From contig NZ_JAERRF010000003.1 of the NCBI RefSeq assembly GCF_016741875.1, positions 248,001 through 312,000 of the forward strand: a stretch of 64,000 nucleotides of DNA, written 5' to 3'. The DNA comes from Streptomyces coffeae (lineage in GTDB: Bacteria > Actinomycetota > Actinomycetes > Streptomycetales > Streptomycetaceae). Below the pieces are notes generated by a model that was not told the DNA's origin, did no database searches, and worked only from the letters and a program-made list of their open reading frames with translations. The translations under genes were made by a program, and so were the position numbers. Below, piece after piece: positions 24,075-33,503 of this stretch. The stretch's first letter is position 1. Each line of letters starts with the position of its first letter.

Positions 24075-24161
24075 TGGTGCGCGAGGGGGGAGTTGAACCC
24101 CCACGCCCTTTCGGGCACTGGAACCTGAATCCAGCGCGTCTGCCTATTCCGCCACCCGCGC
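24075..24161 (-). tRNA. tRNA-Leu(CAG)
   Basis: The 87-base gene folds as a class II tRNA: acceptor GCGCGGG pairs with CTCGCGC, and the anticodon loop TTCAGGT gives CAG. A variable arm GTGCCCGAAAGGGCGT and T-arm GGGGGTTCAACTCCCCC follow. The 3' CCA is encoded (24075-24077 on the complement). Confidence 0.95.
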
Positions 24162-24483
24162 ATGGGTGCTGCCGTACGATGCTCCTCCGCTCCCCGGTGG
24201 ATCCTCGGATCCCTCCGGTTCGGGGCGGCGCGCCTTCCGACATCCAGAACATTAGCACGCTGTGCAGGGTGGAATCACACCTGTATCCGATGGCCCCGCC
24301 CCCGCCCACTCTGAGAGCGTCGCGGTTGCGGGACACTGTCGTGAGGGCACCTCTACGATCCTGTGAGAGGTGACACTGCTCCACAGGGCCAGGAAGGGGA
24401 ACCACCCGATTTCCCGACGCGTGGATACGATCAGTAAGCAGTACCAGGACGACACTGAGCACGACTGAGGAAGGAGGTGCCCC
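24162..24483 (+). promoter_or_regulatory. intergenic upstream of fhaA
   Basis: This 322-base gap separates tRNA-Leu (minus) from the fha-pstP-rodA-pbpA-pknB operon (plus) and must hold promoters for both. Apart from a purine-rich GGAAGGAGG just before the fhaA start (24470-24478), I cannot single out a clear motif, and I see no gene. Confidence 0.35.
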
Positions 24484-25332
24484 GTGGGAGTACTGAAGCG
24501 CTTCGAGCAGCGACTCGAGGGACTCGTGAACGGCACCTTCGCCAAGGTGTTCAAGTCCGAGGTCCAGCCGGTCGAGATCGCGGGCGCGCTCCAGCGCGAA
24601 TGCGACAACAACGCCACTATCTGGAACCGCGACCGGACCGTCGTCCCCAACGATTTCATCGTCGAGCTGAGCGCGCCCGACTTCGACCGCCTCAGCCCAT
24701 ACTCCGGACAACTCGGCGACGAGCTGTCCGGTATGGTGCGCGACTACGCCAAGCAACAGCGCTACACCTTCATGGGCCCGATCAAGGTCCATCTGCAAAA
24801 GGCAGAGGACCTCGACACCGGCCTGTACCGGGTGCGCAGCCGGACGCTGGCCTCCAGCGAGTCCCAGAACCCGCAGGCGGCCGCCGCTTCGGCCCGCGGC
24901 GGCGCCGGTGCCCCGCACCAGCGCCCCGGTGGTCATGGCTACCCCGCCCAGCCGGCGGGTGCGCCGCCGATGCCCGCCGCGCCCCCCGGCGCCCGTCCGG
25001 TGCCCCGCACCGGCGGAACCGGAGCGGGCCCCGGCCCGCAGCCCCAGGGCCAGACACGGCGCTGGATCGAGATCAACGGCACCCGCCATCAGATCTCGCG
25101 GCCCACTCTGGTGCTGGGCCGCAGCACCGACGCTGACGTGCGGATCGACGACCCAGGTGTCTCCCGCCGACACTGCGAGATCCGGGTCGGTACCCCGCCG
25201 ACCGTTCAGGACCTCGGGTCGACCAACGGCATCGTGGTGGACGGACAGCACACCACGCGCGCTACGCTCCGCGACGGCTCGCGGATCGTCGTGGGCAGCA
25301 CCACCATCGTTTACCGGCAAGCCGAAGGGTGA
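24484..25332 (+). CDS. fhaA: FhaA-type protein (DUF3662 plus FHA domain)
   Basis: The 282-residue product has the FhaA N-terminal DUF3662 domain (residues about 1-125; VLKRFEQRLEGLVNGTFAKVFKSEVQPVEIAGAL), a flexible Ala/Pro/Gly linker and a C-terminal FHA domain (about 200-280; LVLGRSTDADVRI, VSRRHCEI, DLGSTNGI). FHA domains bind phosphothreonine; in mycobacteria FhaA works with the PknB kinase and the flippase MviN to time peptidoglycan synthesis. GTG 24484 follows a strong GGAAGGAGG. It opens the conserved wall-growth operon that ends with pknB. Confidence 0.95.
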   Translation: MGVLKRFEQRLEGLVNGTFAKVFKSEVQPVEIAGALQRECDNNATIWNRDRTVVPNDFIVELSAPDFDRLSPYSGQLGDELSGMVRDYAKQQRYTFMGPIKVHLQKAEDLDTGLYRVRSRTLASSESQNPQAAAASARGGAGAPHQRPGGHGYPAQPAGAPPMPAAPPGARPVPRTGGTGAGPGPQPQGQTRRWIEINGTRHQISRPTLVLGRSTDADVRIDDPGVSRRHCEIRVGTPPTVQDLGSTNGIVVDGQHTTRATLRDGSRIVVGSTTIVYRQAEG

Positions 25333-25342
25333 AGCGGGGGCA

Positions 25343-25861
25343 ATGTCAGAGCTGACCCTCACGGTCATGCGGTTGGGTTTCCTCGCCGTACTGTGGCTGT
25401 TCGTCATCGTGGCCGTTCAGGTCATCCGTAGCGACCTGTTCGGGACCCGCGTGACCCAGCGCGGTGCGGCGCGACGCGGCGCCCCGGACCGGCAGCAAGC
25501 GCAACAGCGGCAGCAGGCCACTCCGCCGCCGCAGCGCCAGCAGTCGGGGGGCCGCGGCCGCCGCGGCGCCCCCACCAAGCTGGTGGTCTCCGAGGGCACG
25601 CTGACCGGCACCACGGTCGCCCTCCAGGGGCAGACCATCACCCTCGGCCGTGCGCACGATTCAACAATCGTGCTGGACGACGACTACGCCTCCAGCAGGC
25701 ATGCCAGGATCTACCCCGACCGTGACGGCCAGTGGATCGTCGAGGACCTCGGGTCCACCAATGGCACCTATCTCGAGCGGACCCGACTCTCCACACCGAC
25801 ACCGATTCCGCTCGGCGCGCCGATCCGCATCGGCAAGACCGTCATCGAGCTGCGGAAGTAG
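25343..25861 (+). CDS. fhaB: FhaB/FipA-type FHA-domain membrane protein
   Basis: The 172-residue product has one N-terminal membrane helix (LTVMRLGFLAVLWLFVIVAVQVI, about 5-27), a Gln/Arg-rich linker and a C-terminal FHA domain (about 90-168; TITLGRAHDSTIVLDDDYASSRHARI, DLGSTNGTY). It probably docks phosphorylated partners of PknB at the membrane during growth and septation. ATG 25343 lies 8 bases after GGGGG and 10 bases after the fhaA stop. The frame is open upstream only because it shadows fhaA. Confidence 0.9.
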   Translation: MSELTLTVMRLGFLAVLWLFVIVAVQVIRSDLFGTRVTQRGAARRGAPDRQQAQQRQQATPPPQRQQSGGRGRRGAPTKLVVSEGTLTGTTVALQGQTITLGRAHDSTIVLDDDYASSRHARIYPDRDGQWIVEDLGSTNGTYLERTRLSTPTPIPLGAPIRIGKTVIELRK

Positions 25862-25936
25862 TAGGACCATGACGACCGGAGGGTGGGCAGCGTGGTTGGC
25901 AAGGGGCTGTACCCGGAGCCGACGGGCGAGGTGCGC

Positions 25937-27529
25937 ATGAGTCTGTCACTGCGTTTCGCGGCCGGATCGCACAAGGGCATGATCCGGGAGGGCAACGAGG
26001 ACTCCGGTTACGCCGGGCCCCGGCTGCTCGCCATCGCCGACGGCATGGGCGGCCAGGCCGCCGGCGAGGTCGCCAGCTCCGAGGTGATCTCCACCCTGGT
26101 CCAGCTCGACGACGACATCCCGGGCTCGGACATCCTGACCTCCCTGGGCAGCGCCGTGCAGCGGGCCAACGACCAGCTGCGCGTGATGGTCGAGGAGGAC
26201 CAGCAGCTGGAGGGCATGGGCACCACGCTCACCGCCCTGCTGTGGACCGGCCAGCGGCTGGGCCTGGTGCATGTCGGCGACTCGCGCGCGTATCTGCTGC
26301 GCGACGGCGTGCTGTCCCAGATCACCCAGGACCACACCTGGGTGCAGCGCCTGGTCGACGAGGGCCGGATCACCGAGGAGGAGGCGGGCACCCACCCGCA
26401 GCGCTCCCTGCTGATGCGCGCCCTGGGCAGCGGCGACCACGTCGAGCCCGATCTCTCCATCCGTGAGGTCCGGGCCGGGGACCGCTATCTGATCTGCTCC
26501 GACGGTCTGTCCGGAGTGGTCAGCCACCAGACGCTCGAGGACACCCTCGCCAGCTACCAGGGCCCCCAGGAGACCGTGCAGGAGCTGATCCAGCTCGCCC
26601 TGCGCGGCGGCGGCCCCGACAACATCACCTGCATCGTCGCCGACGTCCTGGACGTGGACGGCAACGACACCCCGGCCGCGCAGCTCAACGACACCCCGGT
26701 CATCGTGGGCGCGGTCGCCGAGAACCAGGTCCCCCTGGGCGACGGCGGTGCCGCCTCCACCCCCGCCGGCCGCGCGGCCGAGCTCGGCCGGTCCAACCGT
26801 TCCGTTCCGCATCAGGGCGACGCCCAGGGCGGGTTCGGCCCGCCCGGAAGCGGACCGGACGTCGACATGGCGCCCGAGGGCAGTTACGGGGACTACGCCA
26901 GCGGTGATCTGACCAAGAAGAGCGGCCGCAAGGCATGGGTCAAGCGCTCGCTGTACATCGCGCTGGGCCTGGCCGTGATCGGTGGCGGGCTCTACGGCGG
27001 CTACCGCTGGACCCAGACCCAGTACTACGTGGGCGCCAATGGCGACCATGTCGCGATCTACCAGGGCATCAGCCAGGACCTCGCCTGGATCAAGCTCAAC
27101 AAGGTCCATGAGGACCACCGCGAGATCGAACTCAAGTACCTCCCGACCGACCAGCGCGGCCGGGTGGAGGACACCATCGCGGTGAGCAATCTCGGCCAGG
27201 CCCGGGACAAGACCAAGGATCTCGCCACCCTCGCCGGGGCCTGCCGGAAGGCGGACGCCCAGAAGAAGGCCGAGGACCGGCAGAAGGACCTCACCGGCGG
27301 TGACGGCCGGGACAGCGGCGGCTCCGACAAGGCGACGCCCAGCCAGGGCAGATCCGCCGGGAGCGGCGGGCCGGCACAGAACGACAGCAAAACGAACGAG
27401 GTGCAGACGCGGGCCGCCGAGGCCACCTCCAAGCCGACACCGACGAAGTCTCCTACTCCGAAGCCCGGCCCCACCCTTTCGGAAGAGGAGAGGGAGTTGG
27501 TCCCGCAATGCAGCAGCGCCCAGCAGTGA
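25937..27529 (+). CDS. pstP: PP2C-family Ser/Thr phosphatase PstP
   Basis: The 530-residue product carries a PPM/PP2C domain (residues about 5-235) with the metal ligands in GNEDSGYAG and IADGMGGQAAGEVASSEV, and GDSRAYLLRDG and SDGLSGVV later. One membrane helix follows (SLYIALGLAVIGGGLYGGYRW, about 340-360), then a Thr/Pro-rich extracellular tail. It is the cognate phosphatase that reverses PknB phosphorylation. ATG 25937 with GAGG 6 bases upstream gives the usual family start MSLSLRFAAGSHKG. GTG 25892 behind GGAGG is possible. Confidence 0.9.
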   Translation: MSLSLRFAAGSHKGMIREGNEDSGYAGPRLLAIADGMGGQAAGEVASSEVISTLVQLDDDIPGSDILTSLGSAVQRANDQLRVMVEEDQQLEGMGTTLTALLWTGQRLGLVHVGDSRAYLLRDGVLSQITQDHTWVQRLVDEGRITEEEAGTHPQRSLLMRALGSGDHVEPDLSIREVRAGDRYLICSDGLSGVVSHQTLEDTLASYQGPQETVQELIQLALRGGGPDNITCIVADVLDVDGNDTPAAQLNDTPVIVGAVAENQVPLGDGGAASTPAGRAAELGRSNRSVPHQGDAQGGFGPPGSGPDVDMAPEGSYGDYASGDLTKKSGRKAWVKRSLYIALGLAVIGGGLYGGYRWTQTQYYVGANGDHVAIYQGISQDLAWIKLNKVHEDHREIELKYLPTDQRGRVEDTIAVSNLGQARDKTKDLATLAGACRKADAQKKAEDRQKDLTGGDGRDSGGSDKATPSQGRSAGSGGPAQNDSKTNEVQTRAAEATSKPTPTKSPTPKPGPTLSEEERELVPQCSSAQQ

Positions 27530-27551
27530 AGCCGTAAGGGGCCGTCCACGT

Positions 27552-28961
27552 ATGAGCAGCACCTCCAATACCACCACGATCAGCACGGTGGGGCCGCCCA
27601 GCCGGCGCAACACCGAGCTCGCCATGCTGGTCTTCGCGGTGATCATTCCGGTCTTCGCCTACGCCAACGCGGGCCTGGCACTCAGCGACGAGATGCCCTC
27701 GGGCATGCTCAGCTACGGCATCGGGCTCGGCCTGCTGGCCGGGGTCGGCCACCTCGTGGTGCGGAAGTTCGCGCCGTACGCCGACCCGCTGCTGCTGCCG
27801 ATCGCCACTCTGCTCAACGGGCTGGGGCTGGTGCTCATCTGGCGGCTGGACCAGTCCAGGCGGCTGGCCCAGCGGGCCGCGAGCATCGACCAGGTCTACG
27901 CCGCCGCGGCCCCCAAGCAGCTGATGTACTCGGCGATGGGTGTCGCCCTCTTCGTGGGCGTGCTGATCCTGCTCAAGGACCACCGGATCCTCCAGCGCTA
28001 CACCTACATCTCCATGGCCGCGGCGCTGGTGCTGCTGGTCATGCCGATGTTCTTCCCGGCCAAGTTCGGTGCCCGCATCTGGGTCACCGTGGGCAGCTTC
28101 TCCATCCAGCCCGCTGAGTTCGCGAAGATCGTCATCGCGGTCTTCTTCGCGGGCTATCTCATGGTGAAACGGGACGCCCTGGCGCTGGCCAGCCGCCGCT
28201 TCATGGGGCTGTACCTGCCGCGCGGCCGTGACCTCGGTCCGATCCTCGTGGTCTGGGGCATGAGCATCCTCATCCTCGTCTTCGAGACCGACCTCGGTAC
28301 CTCGCTGCTGTTCTTCGGCATGTTCGTCGTCATGCTGTACGTGGCGACCGAGCGCACCAGCTGGATCGTCTTCGGTCTGCTGATGTCCGCGGCCGGAGCG
28401 GTCGGCGTCGCCACCTTCGAGCCTCACGTCCAAGAGCGTGTGAACGCCTGGCTCGACCCGTTCGCGGCCTTCGAGAAGGGCACCACCGACCAGATCGCGC
28501 AGGCGCTGATGGCCTTCGGCTCCGGCGGTGTCTTCGGCACCGGTCTGGGCCAGGGCAGCTCGGACCTGATCGGCTTCGCCGCCAACTCGGACTTCATCCT
28601 CGCCACCGTCGGCGAGGAGCTGGGTCTGGCCGGCACCATGGCGTTCCTGCTGCTGTACGGCCTGATCGTGGAGCGGGGCGTACGGACCGCCCTGGCCGCC
28701 CGCGACCCGTTCGGCAAGCTGCTAGCGATCGGCATGTCCGCGGCCTTCGCCATCCAGGTCTTCGTGGTGGCGGGCGGTGTGATGGGGCTCATCCCGCTGA
28801 CCGGTATGACCATGCCGTTCCTCGCGTACGGCGGTTCCTCGGTCCTCGCCAACTGGGCCCTGGTCGCGATCCTCATCAAGATCAGCGACACCGCGCGCCG
28901 CCCCGCCCCGGCCCCCGCTCCGTCCACAGACGCCGAGATGACTCAGGTGGTCCGCCCGTGA
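27552..28961 (+). CDS. rodA: SEDS-family peptidoglycan polymerase RodA
   Basis: The 469-residue product is a 10-12-helix SEDS protein: PAEFAKIVIAVFFAGYL, LVFETDLGTSLLFFGMF, GTGLGQGSSDLIGFAANSDFILATVGEELGLAG and MPFLAYGGSSVLANWALVAIL. SEDS proteins polymerise lipid II with a paired class B PBP, here the downstream PbpA, whose start overlaps its stop (GTGA, 28958-28961). The first 20 residues are Ser/Thr-rich and cytoplasmic, a possible site of PknB phosphorylation. ATG 27552 is chosen because it gives the standard N-terminus. Confidence 0.93.
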   Translation: MSSTSNTTTISTVGPPSRRNTELAMLVFAVIIPVFAYANAGLALSDEMPSGMLSYGIGLGLLAGVGHLVVRKFAPYADPLLLPIATLLNGLGLVLIWRLDQSRRLAQRAASIDQVYAAAAPKQLMYSAMGVALFVGVLILLKDHRILQRYTYISMAAALVLLVMPMFFPAKFGARIWVTVGSFSIQPAEFAKIVIAVFFAGYLMVKRDALALASRRFMGLYLPRGRDLGPILVVWGMSILILVFETDLGTSLLFFGMFVVMLYVATERTSWIVFGLLMSAAGAVGVATFEPHVQERVNAWLDPFAAFEKGTTDQIAQALMAFGSGGVFGTGLGQGSSDLIGFAANSDFILATVGEELGLAGTMAFLLLYGLIVERGVRTALAARDPFGKLLAIGMSAAFAIQVFVVAGGVMGLIPLTGMTMPFLAYGGSSVLANWALVAILIKISDTARRPAPAPAPSTDAEMTQVVRP

Positions 28962-30418
28962 ACAAGCCCCTGCGCCGTATCGCGATCTTCTGTGGACTGC
29001 TGGTCCTCGCCCTGCTGGTCCGGGACAACTGGATCCAGTACGTCCAGGCCGACGAGCTCAAGAACAACAAGCACAACCACCGTGTACTGATGGCCCGTTA
29101 CAGCCAGAAGCGCGGCAACATCATCGTGGACGGCCAGCCGATCACCGGTTCCGTCGCGACCAACGGCACCGACTTCAAGTACAAGCGCACGTACAAGAAC
29201 GGCAAGATGTGGGCGCCGGTCACCGGCTACGCCTCCCAGGCCTACGACGCCAACCAGATCGAGAAGCTCGAGGACCCCTTCCTCACGGGCAACGACGACC
29301 GCCTGTTCTTCAACCGGACGATCGACATGATCACCGGCAAGAAGCAGCGGGGCGGTGACGTGATCACCACCCTGAACGGCAAGGCCCAGAAGGCGGCGTA
29401 CGAGGGTCTGGGCAACAAGAAGGGCGCCGTCGCGGCGCTCGACCCGCGCACCGGCAAGATCCTCGCCCTGGCCAGCACCCCGAGCTACGACCCCTCGACG
29501 ATCGCGGGCGCGGATGACGCGAAGGAGTGGAAGGCGCTCCAGCCGAAGGACAACAAGGACGACCCGATGCTCAACCGGGCGCTGCGGCAGACCTACCCGC
29601 CCGGTTCCACGTTCAAGGTCGTCACCGCCGCCGCGGCGCTGGAGAACGGGAAGTACACGGACATCAACGCGCCGACCAAGTCGCCGCTGCCCTGGCGGCT
29701 TCCGCTCTCCACCAAGAACCTGGACAACGAGGGCAACATCCCCTGCGAGAACGCCACCCTGCGGCAGGCCCTGCGCTACTCCTGCAACACGGTCTTCGGC
29801 AAGCTCGGTGACGACCTCGGCAAGGACAAGATGCGGGAGCAGGCCGAGAAGTTCGGCTTCGGCAAGGAGTTCCTGACGCCGGTCCGCGCCAACGCCAGCG
29901 TCTACCCCGAGGACATGGACCGGCCGTCCAACGCGATGTCCGCCATCGGCCAGTACGACACCCGCGCCACCCCGATCCAGATGGCCATGGTCGCCGCCGC
30001 GATCGCCAATGACGGCAAGCTGATGAAGCCGTACATGATCGACTCGCTGCGCGCCCCCAACCTGAGCACCATCGAGCAGAACAAACCGGAGGAGATGAGC
30101 CAGGCGGTCTCCCCGGAGAACGCCCGCAAGCTCCAGGACATGATGAAGACCGTCGTGGACGAGGGCACCGGCACCAAGGCCCAGATCCCGAACGTCGAGG
30201 TCGGCGGCAAGACCGGTACCGCTCAGCACGGTGTCGCGAACAGCAAGAACCCCTACGCGTGGTTCATCTCCTATGCCAAGGGCGAGGACGGCTCCCCCGT
30301 CGCGGTCGCGGTCGTCATCGAGGGTTCCGACACCATCCGCAACGACATCGCGGGCGGCAGGCTCGCCGCACCGATCGCCAAGGACGTGATGAAGGCGGTA
30401 CTGGACAGCGAGAAGTGA
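28958..30418 (+). CDS. pbpA: penicillin-binding protein A (class B transpeptidase)
   Basis: The 486-residue product has an N-terminal membrane anchor (IAIFCGLLVLALLV, about 8-21), a PBP dimerisation region and a transpeptidase domain with the three active-site motifs: STFK (S217-K220), SCN (near 273) and KTGT (near 415). It cross-links peptidoglycan made by RodA during growth or spore-septum formation. It is coupled to rodA by a GTGA overlap. Motif spacing is normal for the family. Confidence 0.95.
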   Translation: MNKPLRRIAIFCGLLVLALLVRDNWIQYVQADELKNNKHNHRVLMARYSQKRGNIIVDGQPITGSVATNGTDFKYKRTYKNGKMWAPVTGYASQAYDANQIEKLEDPFLTGNDDRLFFNRTIDMITGKKQRGGDVITTLNGKAQKAAYEGLGNKKGAVAALDPRTGKILALASTPSYDPSTIAGADDAKEWKALQPKDNKDDPMLNRALRQTYPPGSTFKVVTAAAALENGKYTDINAPTKSPLPWRLPLSTKNLDNEGNIPCENATLRQALRYSCNTVFGKLGDDLGKDKMREQAEKFGFGKEFLTPVRANASVYPEDMDRPSNAMSAIGQYDTRATPIQMAMVAAAIANDGKLMKPYMIDSLRAPNLSTIEQNKPEEMSQAVSPENARKLQDMMKTVVDEGTGTKAQIPNVEVGGKTGTAQHGVANSKNPYAWFISYAKGEDGSPVAVAVVIEGSDTIRNDIAGGRLAAPIAKDVMKAVLDSEK

Positions 30419-30585
30419 CGCCGGTCACGCCCTGATACCAATCCCGCACGTCGCCGTACCGGTCCGGTATCAAGTAGCGGCTGTGGCCGGGTCGCGTTGG
30501 ATGTGCCGGGTACGGTATGCGCGAGCAGCACTTGACCGGCCCCCACAGGTGCGGTCGGGAATGACGGAAGAGGGCTGGAGTAGCT

Positions 30586-32619
30586 ATGGAAGAGCCGCGT
30601 CGCCTCGGCGGCCGGTATGAGCTGGGCTCAGTGCTCGGCCGCGGTGGCATGGCGGAGGTCTACCTCGCCCATGACACCCGCCTCGGCCGCACTGTCGCTG
30701 TGAAGACGCTCCGGGTGGACCTCGCCCGCGACCCGTCTTTCCAGGCCCGGTTCCGCCGAGAGGCCCAGTCGGCCGCCTCGCTCAACCATCCGGCGATCGT
30801 CGCGGTCTACGACACCGGCGAGGACTACGTCGACGGGGTCTCGATCCCGTACATCGTGATGGAGTACGTGGACGGCTCCACGCTGCGTGAGCTGCTTCAC
30901 TCGGGCAGAAAGCTGCTCCCCGAGCGCTCCATGGAGATGACCACAGGCATCCTCCAGGCCCTGGAGTACTCGCACCGGAACAACATCGTCCACCGCGACA
31001 TCAAGCCCGCGAACGTCATGCTGACGCGCACCGGGCAGGTCAAGGTGATGGACTTCGGCATCGCCCGCGCCATGGGCGACGCCGGTATGACCATGACGCA
31101 GACGGCCGCCGTGATCGGCACCGCCCAGTACCTCTCCCCCGAGCAGGCCAAGGGCGAGACCGTCGATGCCCGCAGTGACCTGTACTCCACCGGCTGTCTG
31201 CTCTACGAGCTGCTGACCGTACGTCCGCCCTTCGTGGGCGACTCCCCGGTGGCCGTGGCCTACCAGCACGTACGGGAAGAGCCGCAGCCGCCGAGCGCGT
31301 ACGACCCCGAGATCACCCCGGAGATGGACGCCATCGTCCTGCGGGCGCTGGTCAAGGACCCGGACTACCGCTATCAGTCGGCCGACGAAATGCGCGCCGA
31401 CATCGAGGCCGCGCTGGAGGGCCAGCCGGTCGCCGCCACCGCGGCGCTCGGCGCGGTCGGCTACGGCGCCGACGACCAGCCCACGACCATGCTGCGCCCG
31501 CAGGACTCCGGGGCGCAGACCTCGATGCTGCCGCCGATGCGCGACGACGACGGCGGGATGGGCTACGACGAGCGCCCCGACCGGGGCCGCGGCCGTGGGG
31601 GACCGCCGGAGAAGAAGAGCAATCTCTCGACCATCCTGCTGGTGCTCGCCGGGATACTGGTCCTGGTCGGCGCGATCTTCATCGGGAAGTCGATCTTCAG
31701 TGGGGGCAACGACAACAACAAGGTCGAGGTCCCGTCCCTGAAGGGCGACACCTTCGCTTCCGCCGAGGAGCAGGGAAGGAACGGCGGCTTCAAGGTCGAG
31801 AAGGCCGGCACGACGTTCTGCGACGAACCCAAGAACACGGTCTGCTCGCAGGATCCGACGGGCGGCAGCGAGATCGAGCGGGACGGCACGGTCCGGCTGA
31901 CCATGTCCAAGGGCGCCAAGCCCGCGGCCAAGGTCGAGGTCCCCGACGTCACGGGGAGCCAGATCGCGTCCGCGACCCAGCAGCTGGAGGCGAAGGGCTT
32001 CGAGGTCGTCCCGCAGCAGAAGGAGTCTCCGCAGCCCGCCGGTACGGTGCTGGCCCAGGACCCCACGGGCGGTACGAAAGTCGCCAAAAAGAGCACGGTC
32101 ACGCTGACCGTGGCCGCGGCCGAGTCCAAGATCGTTGTCCCGGACGTCACCACCAAGAAGCTCGAGGACGCCAAGACGGCGCTCCAGAAGAAGGGCCTCA
32201 AGGTCGACGTCATCGAGGCCGAGAACGGCGATGTCGAGGAGGGCACGGTCACCGATCAGACGCCCAAGGGCGGCCAGGAGGTCGCGCCCGGCTCGCAGAT
32301 CACCCTGACCGTCGCCAAGGCTCCCGCGCAGCCGGAGAACGTGCAGGTGCCCAACCTGGCCGGCCAGTCCCTCAAGGACGCCAAGAAGGCCCTGAAGCAA
32401 CTCGGGCTCAACGTGGGCAGCATCGCCGGGCCGCAGGACGACACCGCTTCCGTGGTGACCAGCCAGCCGCCCGCGGGCACCGAGGTACCCAAGGGCCAGT
32501 CCGTGAACCTCATCACGGTCGCCGGTCAGGGCGACAACGGCGGTGGCCCCGGCGGTGGCCCCGGCGGTGATGACGGCGGGATCTTCGGCGGCCCGAGCGG
32601 CGCCACCCCCACCGGATAG
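30586..32619 (+). CDS. pknB: PASTA-domain Ser/Thr protein kinase PknB
   Basis: The 677-residue product has a cytoplasmic kinase domain (residues about 10-275) with the P-loop LGRGGMAEVY, invariant lysine in VAVKTL, HRDIKPANVML catalytic loop and DFGIARAM. A juxtamembrane linker, one membrane helix (ILLVLAGILVLVGAIFIG, about 348-365) and four extracellular PASTA repeats follow, each opening VEVP, VVP or VQVP. PASTA repeats sense muropeptides or lipid II. The first PASTA repeat holds two cysteines that could form a disulfide. The gene closes the operon, with a 167-base gap after pbpA and a strong terminator at 32649. Confidence 0.95.
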   Translation: MEEPRRLGGRYELGSVLGRGGMAEVYLAHDTRLGRTVAVKTLRVDLARDPSFQARFRREAQSAASLNHPAIVAVYDTGEDYVDGVSIPYIVMEYVDGSTLRELLHSGRKLLPERSMEMTTGILQALEYSHRNNIVHRDIKPANVMLTRTGQVKVMDFGIARAMGDAGMTMTQTAAVIGTAQYLSPEQAKGETVDARSDLYSTGCLLYELLTVRPPFVGDSPVAVAYQHVREEPQPPSAYDPEITPEMDAIVLRALVKDPDYRYQSADEMRADIEAALEGQPVAATAALGAVGYGADDQPTTMLRPQDSGAQTSMLPPMRDDDGGMGYDERPDRGRGRGGPPEKKSNLSTILLVLAGILVLVGAIFIGKSIFSGGNDNNKVEVPSLKGDTFASAEEQGRNGGFKVEKAGTTFCDEPKNTVCSQDPTGGSEIERDGTVRLTMSKGAKPAAKVEVPDVTGSQIASATQQLEAKGFEVVPQQKESPQPAGTVLAQDPTGGTKVAKKSTVTLTVAAAESKIVVPDVTTKKLEDAKTALQKKGLKVDVIEAENGDVEEGTVTDQTPKGGQEVAPGSQITLTVAKAPAQPENVQVPNLAGQSLKDAKKALKQLGLNVGSIAGPQDDTASVVTSQPPAGTEVPKGQSVNLITVAGQGDNGGGPGGGPGGDDGGIFGGPSGATPTG

Positions 32620-32648
32620 TCCGCCGCGGGCTCGGCCGAGCTCATCGA

Positions 32649-32696
32649 CGGGGAAGCCCCCGGCGCCCTCCTGGGAGGGCGCCGGGGGCTTCCCCG
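32649..32696. terminator. strong bidirectional terminator between pknB and sortase genes
   Basis: A perfect hairpin with 21-base arms runs from CGGGGAAGCCCCCGGCGCCCT to its inverse, around a short loop near 32671-32675. It lies between convergent genes, 30 bases after pknB and 22 bases after the sortase stop on the other strand. Confidence 0.85.
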
Positions 32697-32717
32697 TGGT
32701 CCTGACGACTCCGCCGG

Positions 32718-33503
32718 CTAGCGCAGCTCCTCGGGGGGCGTGCGGCGTGCGTCCACCTTCTCGGTGCGCTCCAGTTCGGCCCACACGATGTAGCGGTTTC
32801 GCGAGGTGTACACCGGCGTACAGGTCGAGAGGGTGATGTAGCGGCCCGGCTTCTTCCTGCCCGACTCCTTGGGGACCGCGTCGAGTACGTCCACGTTGTA
32901 CTTCGAGGTCTCGGGGAGCGTCGCGTAGACCCGGTAGACGTACCAGCGGTCACGGGTCTCGAAGACGACCGCGTCGCCGTCGTGGACCTTGTTGATGTTG
33001 TGGAACTTGGCACCGTGGCCGTCCCGGTGGGCGGCAAGAGCGAAGTTGCCCTTTTTGTCCCAGGGCATCGCGGACTTGACCGGGTCCGTGTAGTAGCCCG
33101 CGACACCGTCGTTCAGGGTCGTGGTACTGGTGCCCTCCTTGACCAGCACCTCGCCGTTGTTCATGGACGGTACGTGCAGGAAGCCGATGCCGTCCTTGGT
33201 GTCCAGCCTGCCCGGACCCTGCTCCGCCCAGTGCCGCCGCACCCGGTCACCCTGCTTCTTCGCCTCACGGTCGGCGAGCACATTGGTCCACCACAGCGAG
33301 TAGACGACGAAGAGGGCGAGGATCAGACCCGCGGTGATCAGCAGCTCGCCCAGCACGCCGATGGCAGCCGCTATCTGCCCGCGGGGGGTCCGGCCGGTGG
33401 GCCGGGCGGGCGGATCGGGGGCCCGGCCCCGCCGCTGGTCGTGGTCGGTCCGTGCCACCGCGTCGTACCCCTTTTCTGGCTGTTCCCGCTCAGGCGCGCT
33501 CAT
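32718..33503 (-). CDS. srtE: class E sortase (SrtE2-type)
   Basis: The 261-residue product has a charged N-terminus, one membrane helix (LGELLITAGLILALFVVYSLWW, about 50-71) and an extracellular sortase domain with catalytic His in FALAAHRDGHG (near 150), Cys in ITLSTCTPV (near 230) and Arg in SRNRYIVW. Class E sortases of Streptomyces join LAxTG proteins, such as the long chaplins, to peptidoglycan during aerial growth. ATG 33503 overlaps the stop of the upstream sortase gene (ATGA). It corresponds by position to the SrtE2/SrtE1 pair known next to pknB in S. coelicolor. Confidence 0.9.
   Translation of the reverse strand: MSAPEREQPEKGYDAVARTDHDQRRGRAPDPPARPTGRTPRGQIAAAIGVLGELLITAGLILALFVVYSLWWTNVLADREAKKQGDRVRRHWAEQGPGRLDTKDGIGFLHVPSMNNGEVLVKEGTSTTTLNDGVAGYYTDPVKSAMPWDKKGNFALAAHRDGHGAKFHNINKVHDGDAVVFETRDRWYVYRVYATLPETSKYNVDVLDAVPKESGRKKPGRYITLSTCTPVYTSRNRYIVWAELERTEKVDARRTPPEELR

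Noticed and set aside
24075..24161. tRNA-Leu as a possible attachment site for the element
   Set aside because: No integrase lies next to it, no duplicated tRNA fragment is visible, and the element's junction is clearly at 12009.
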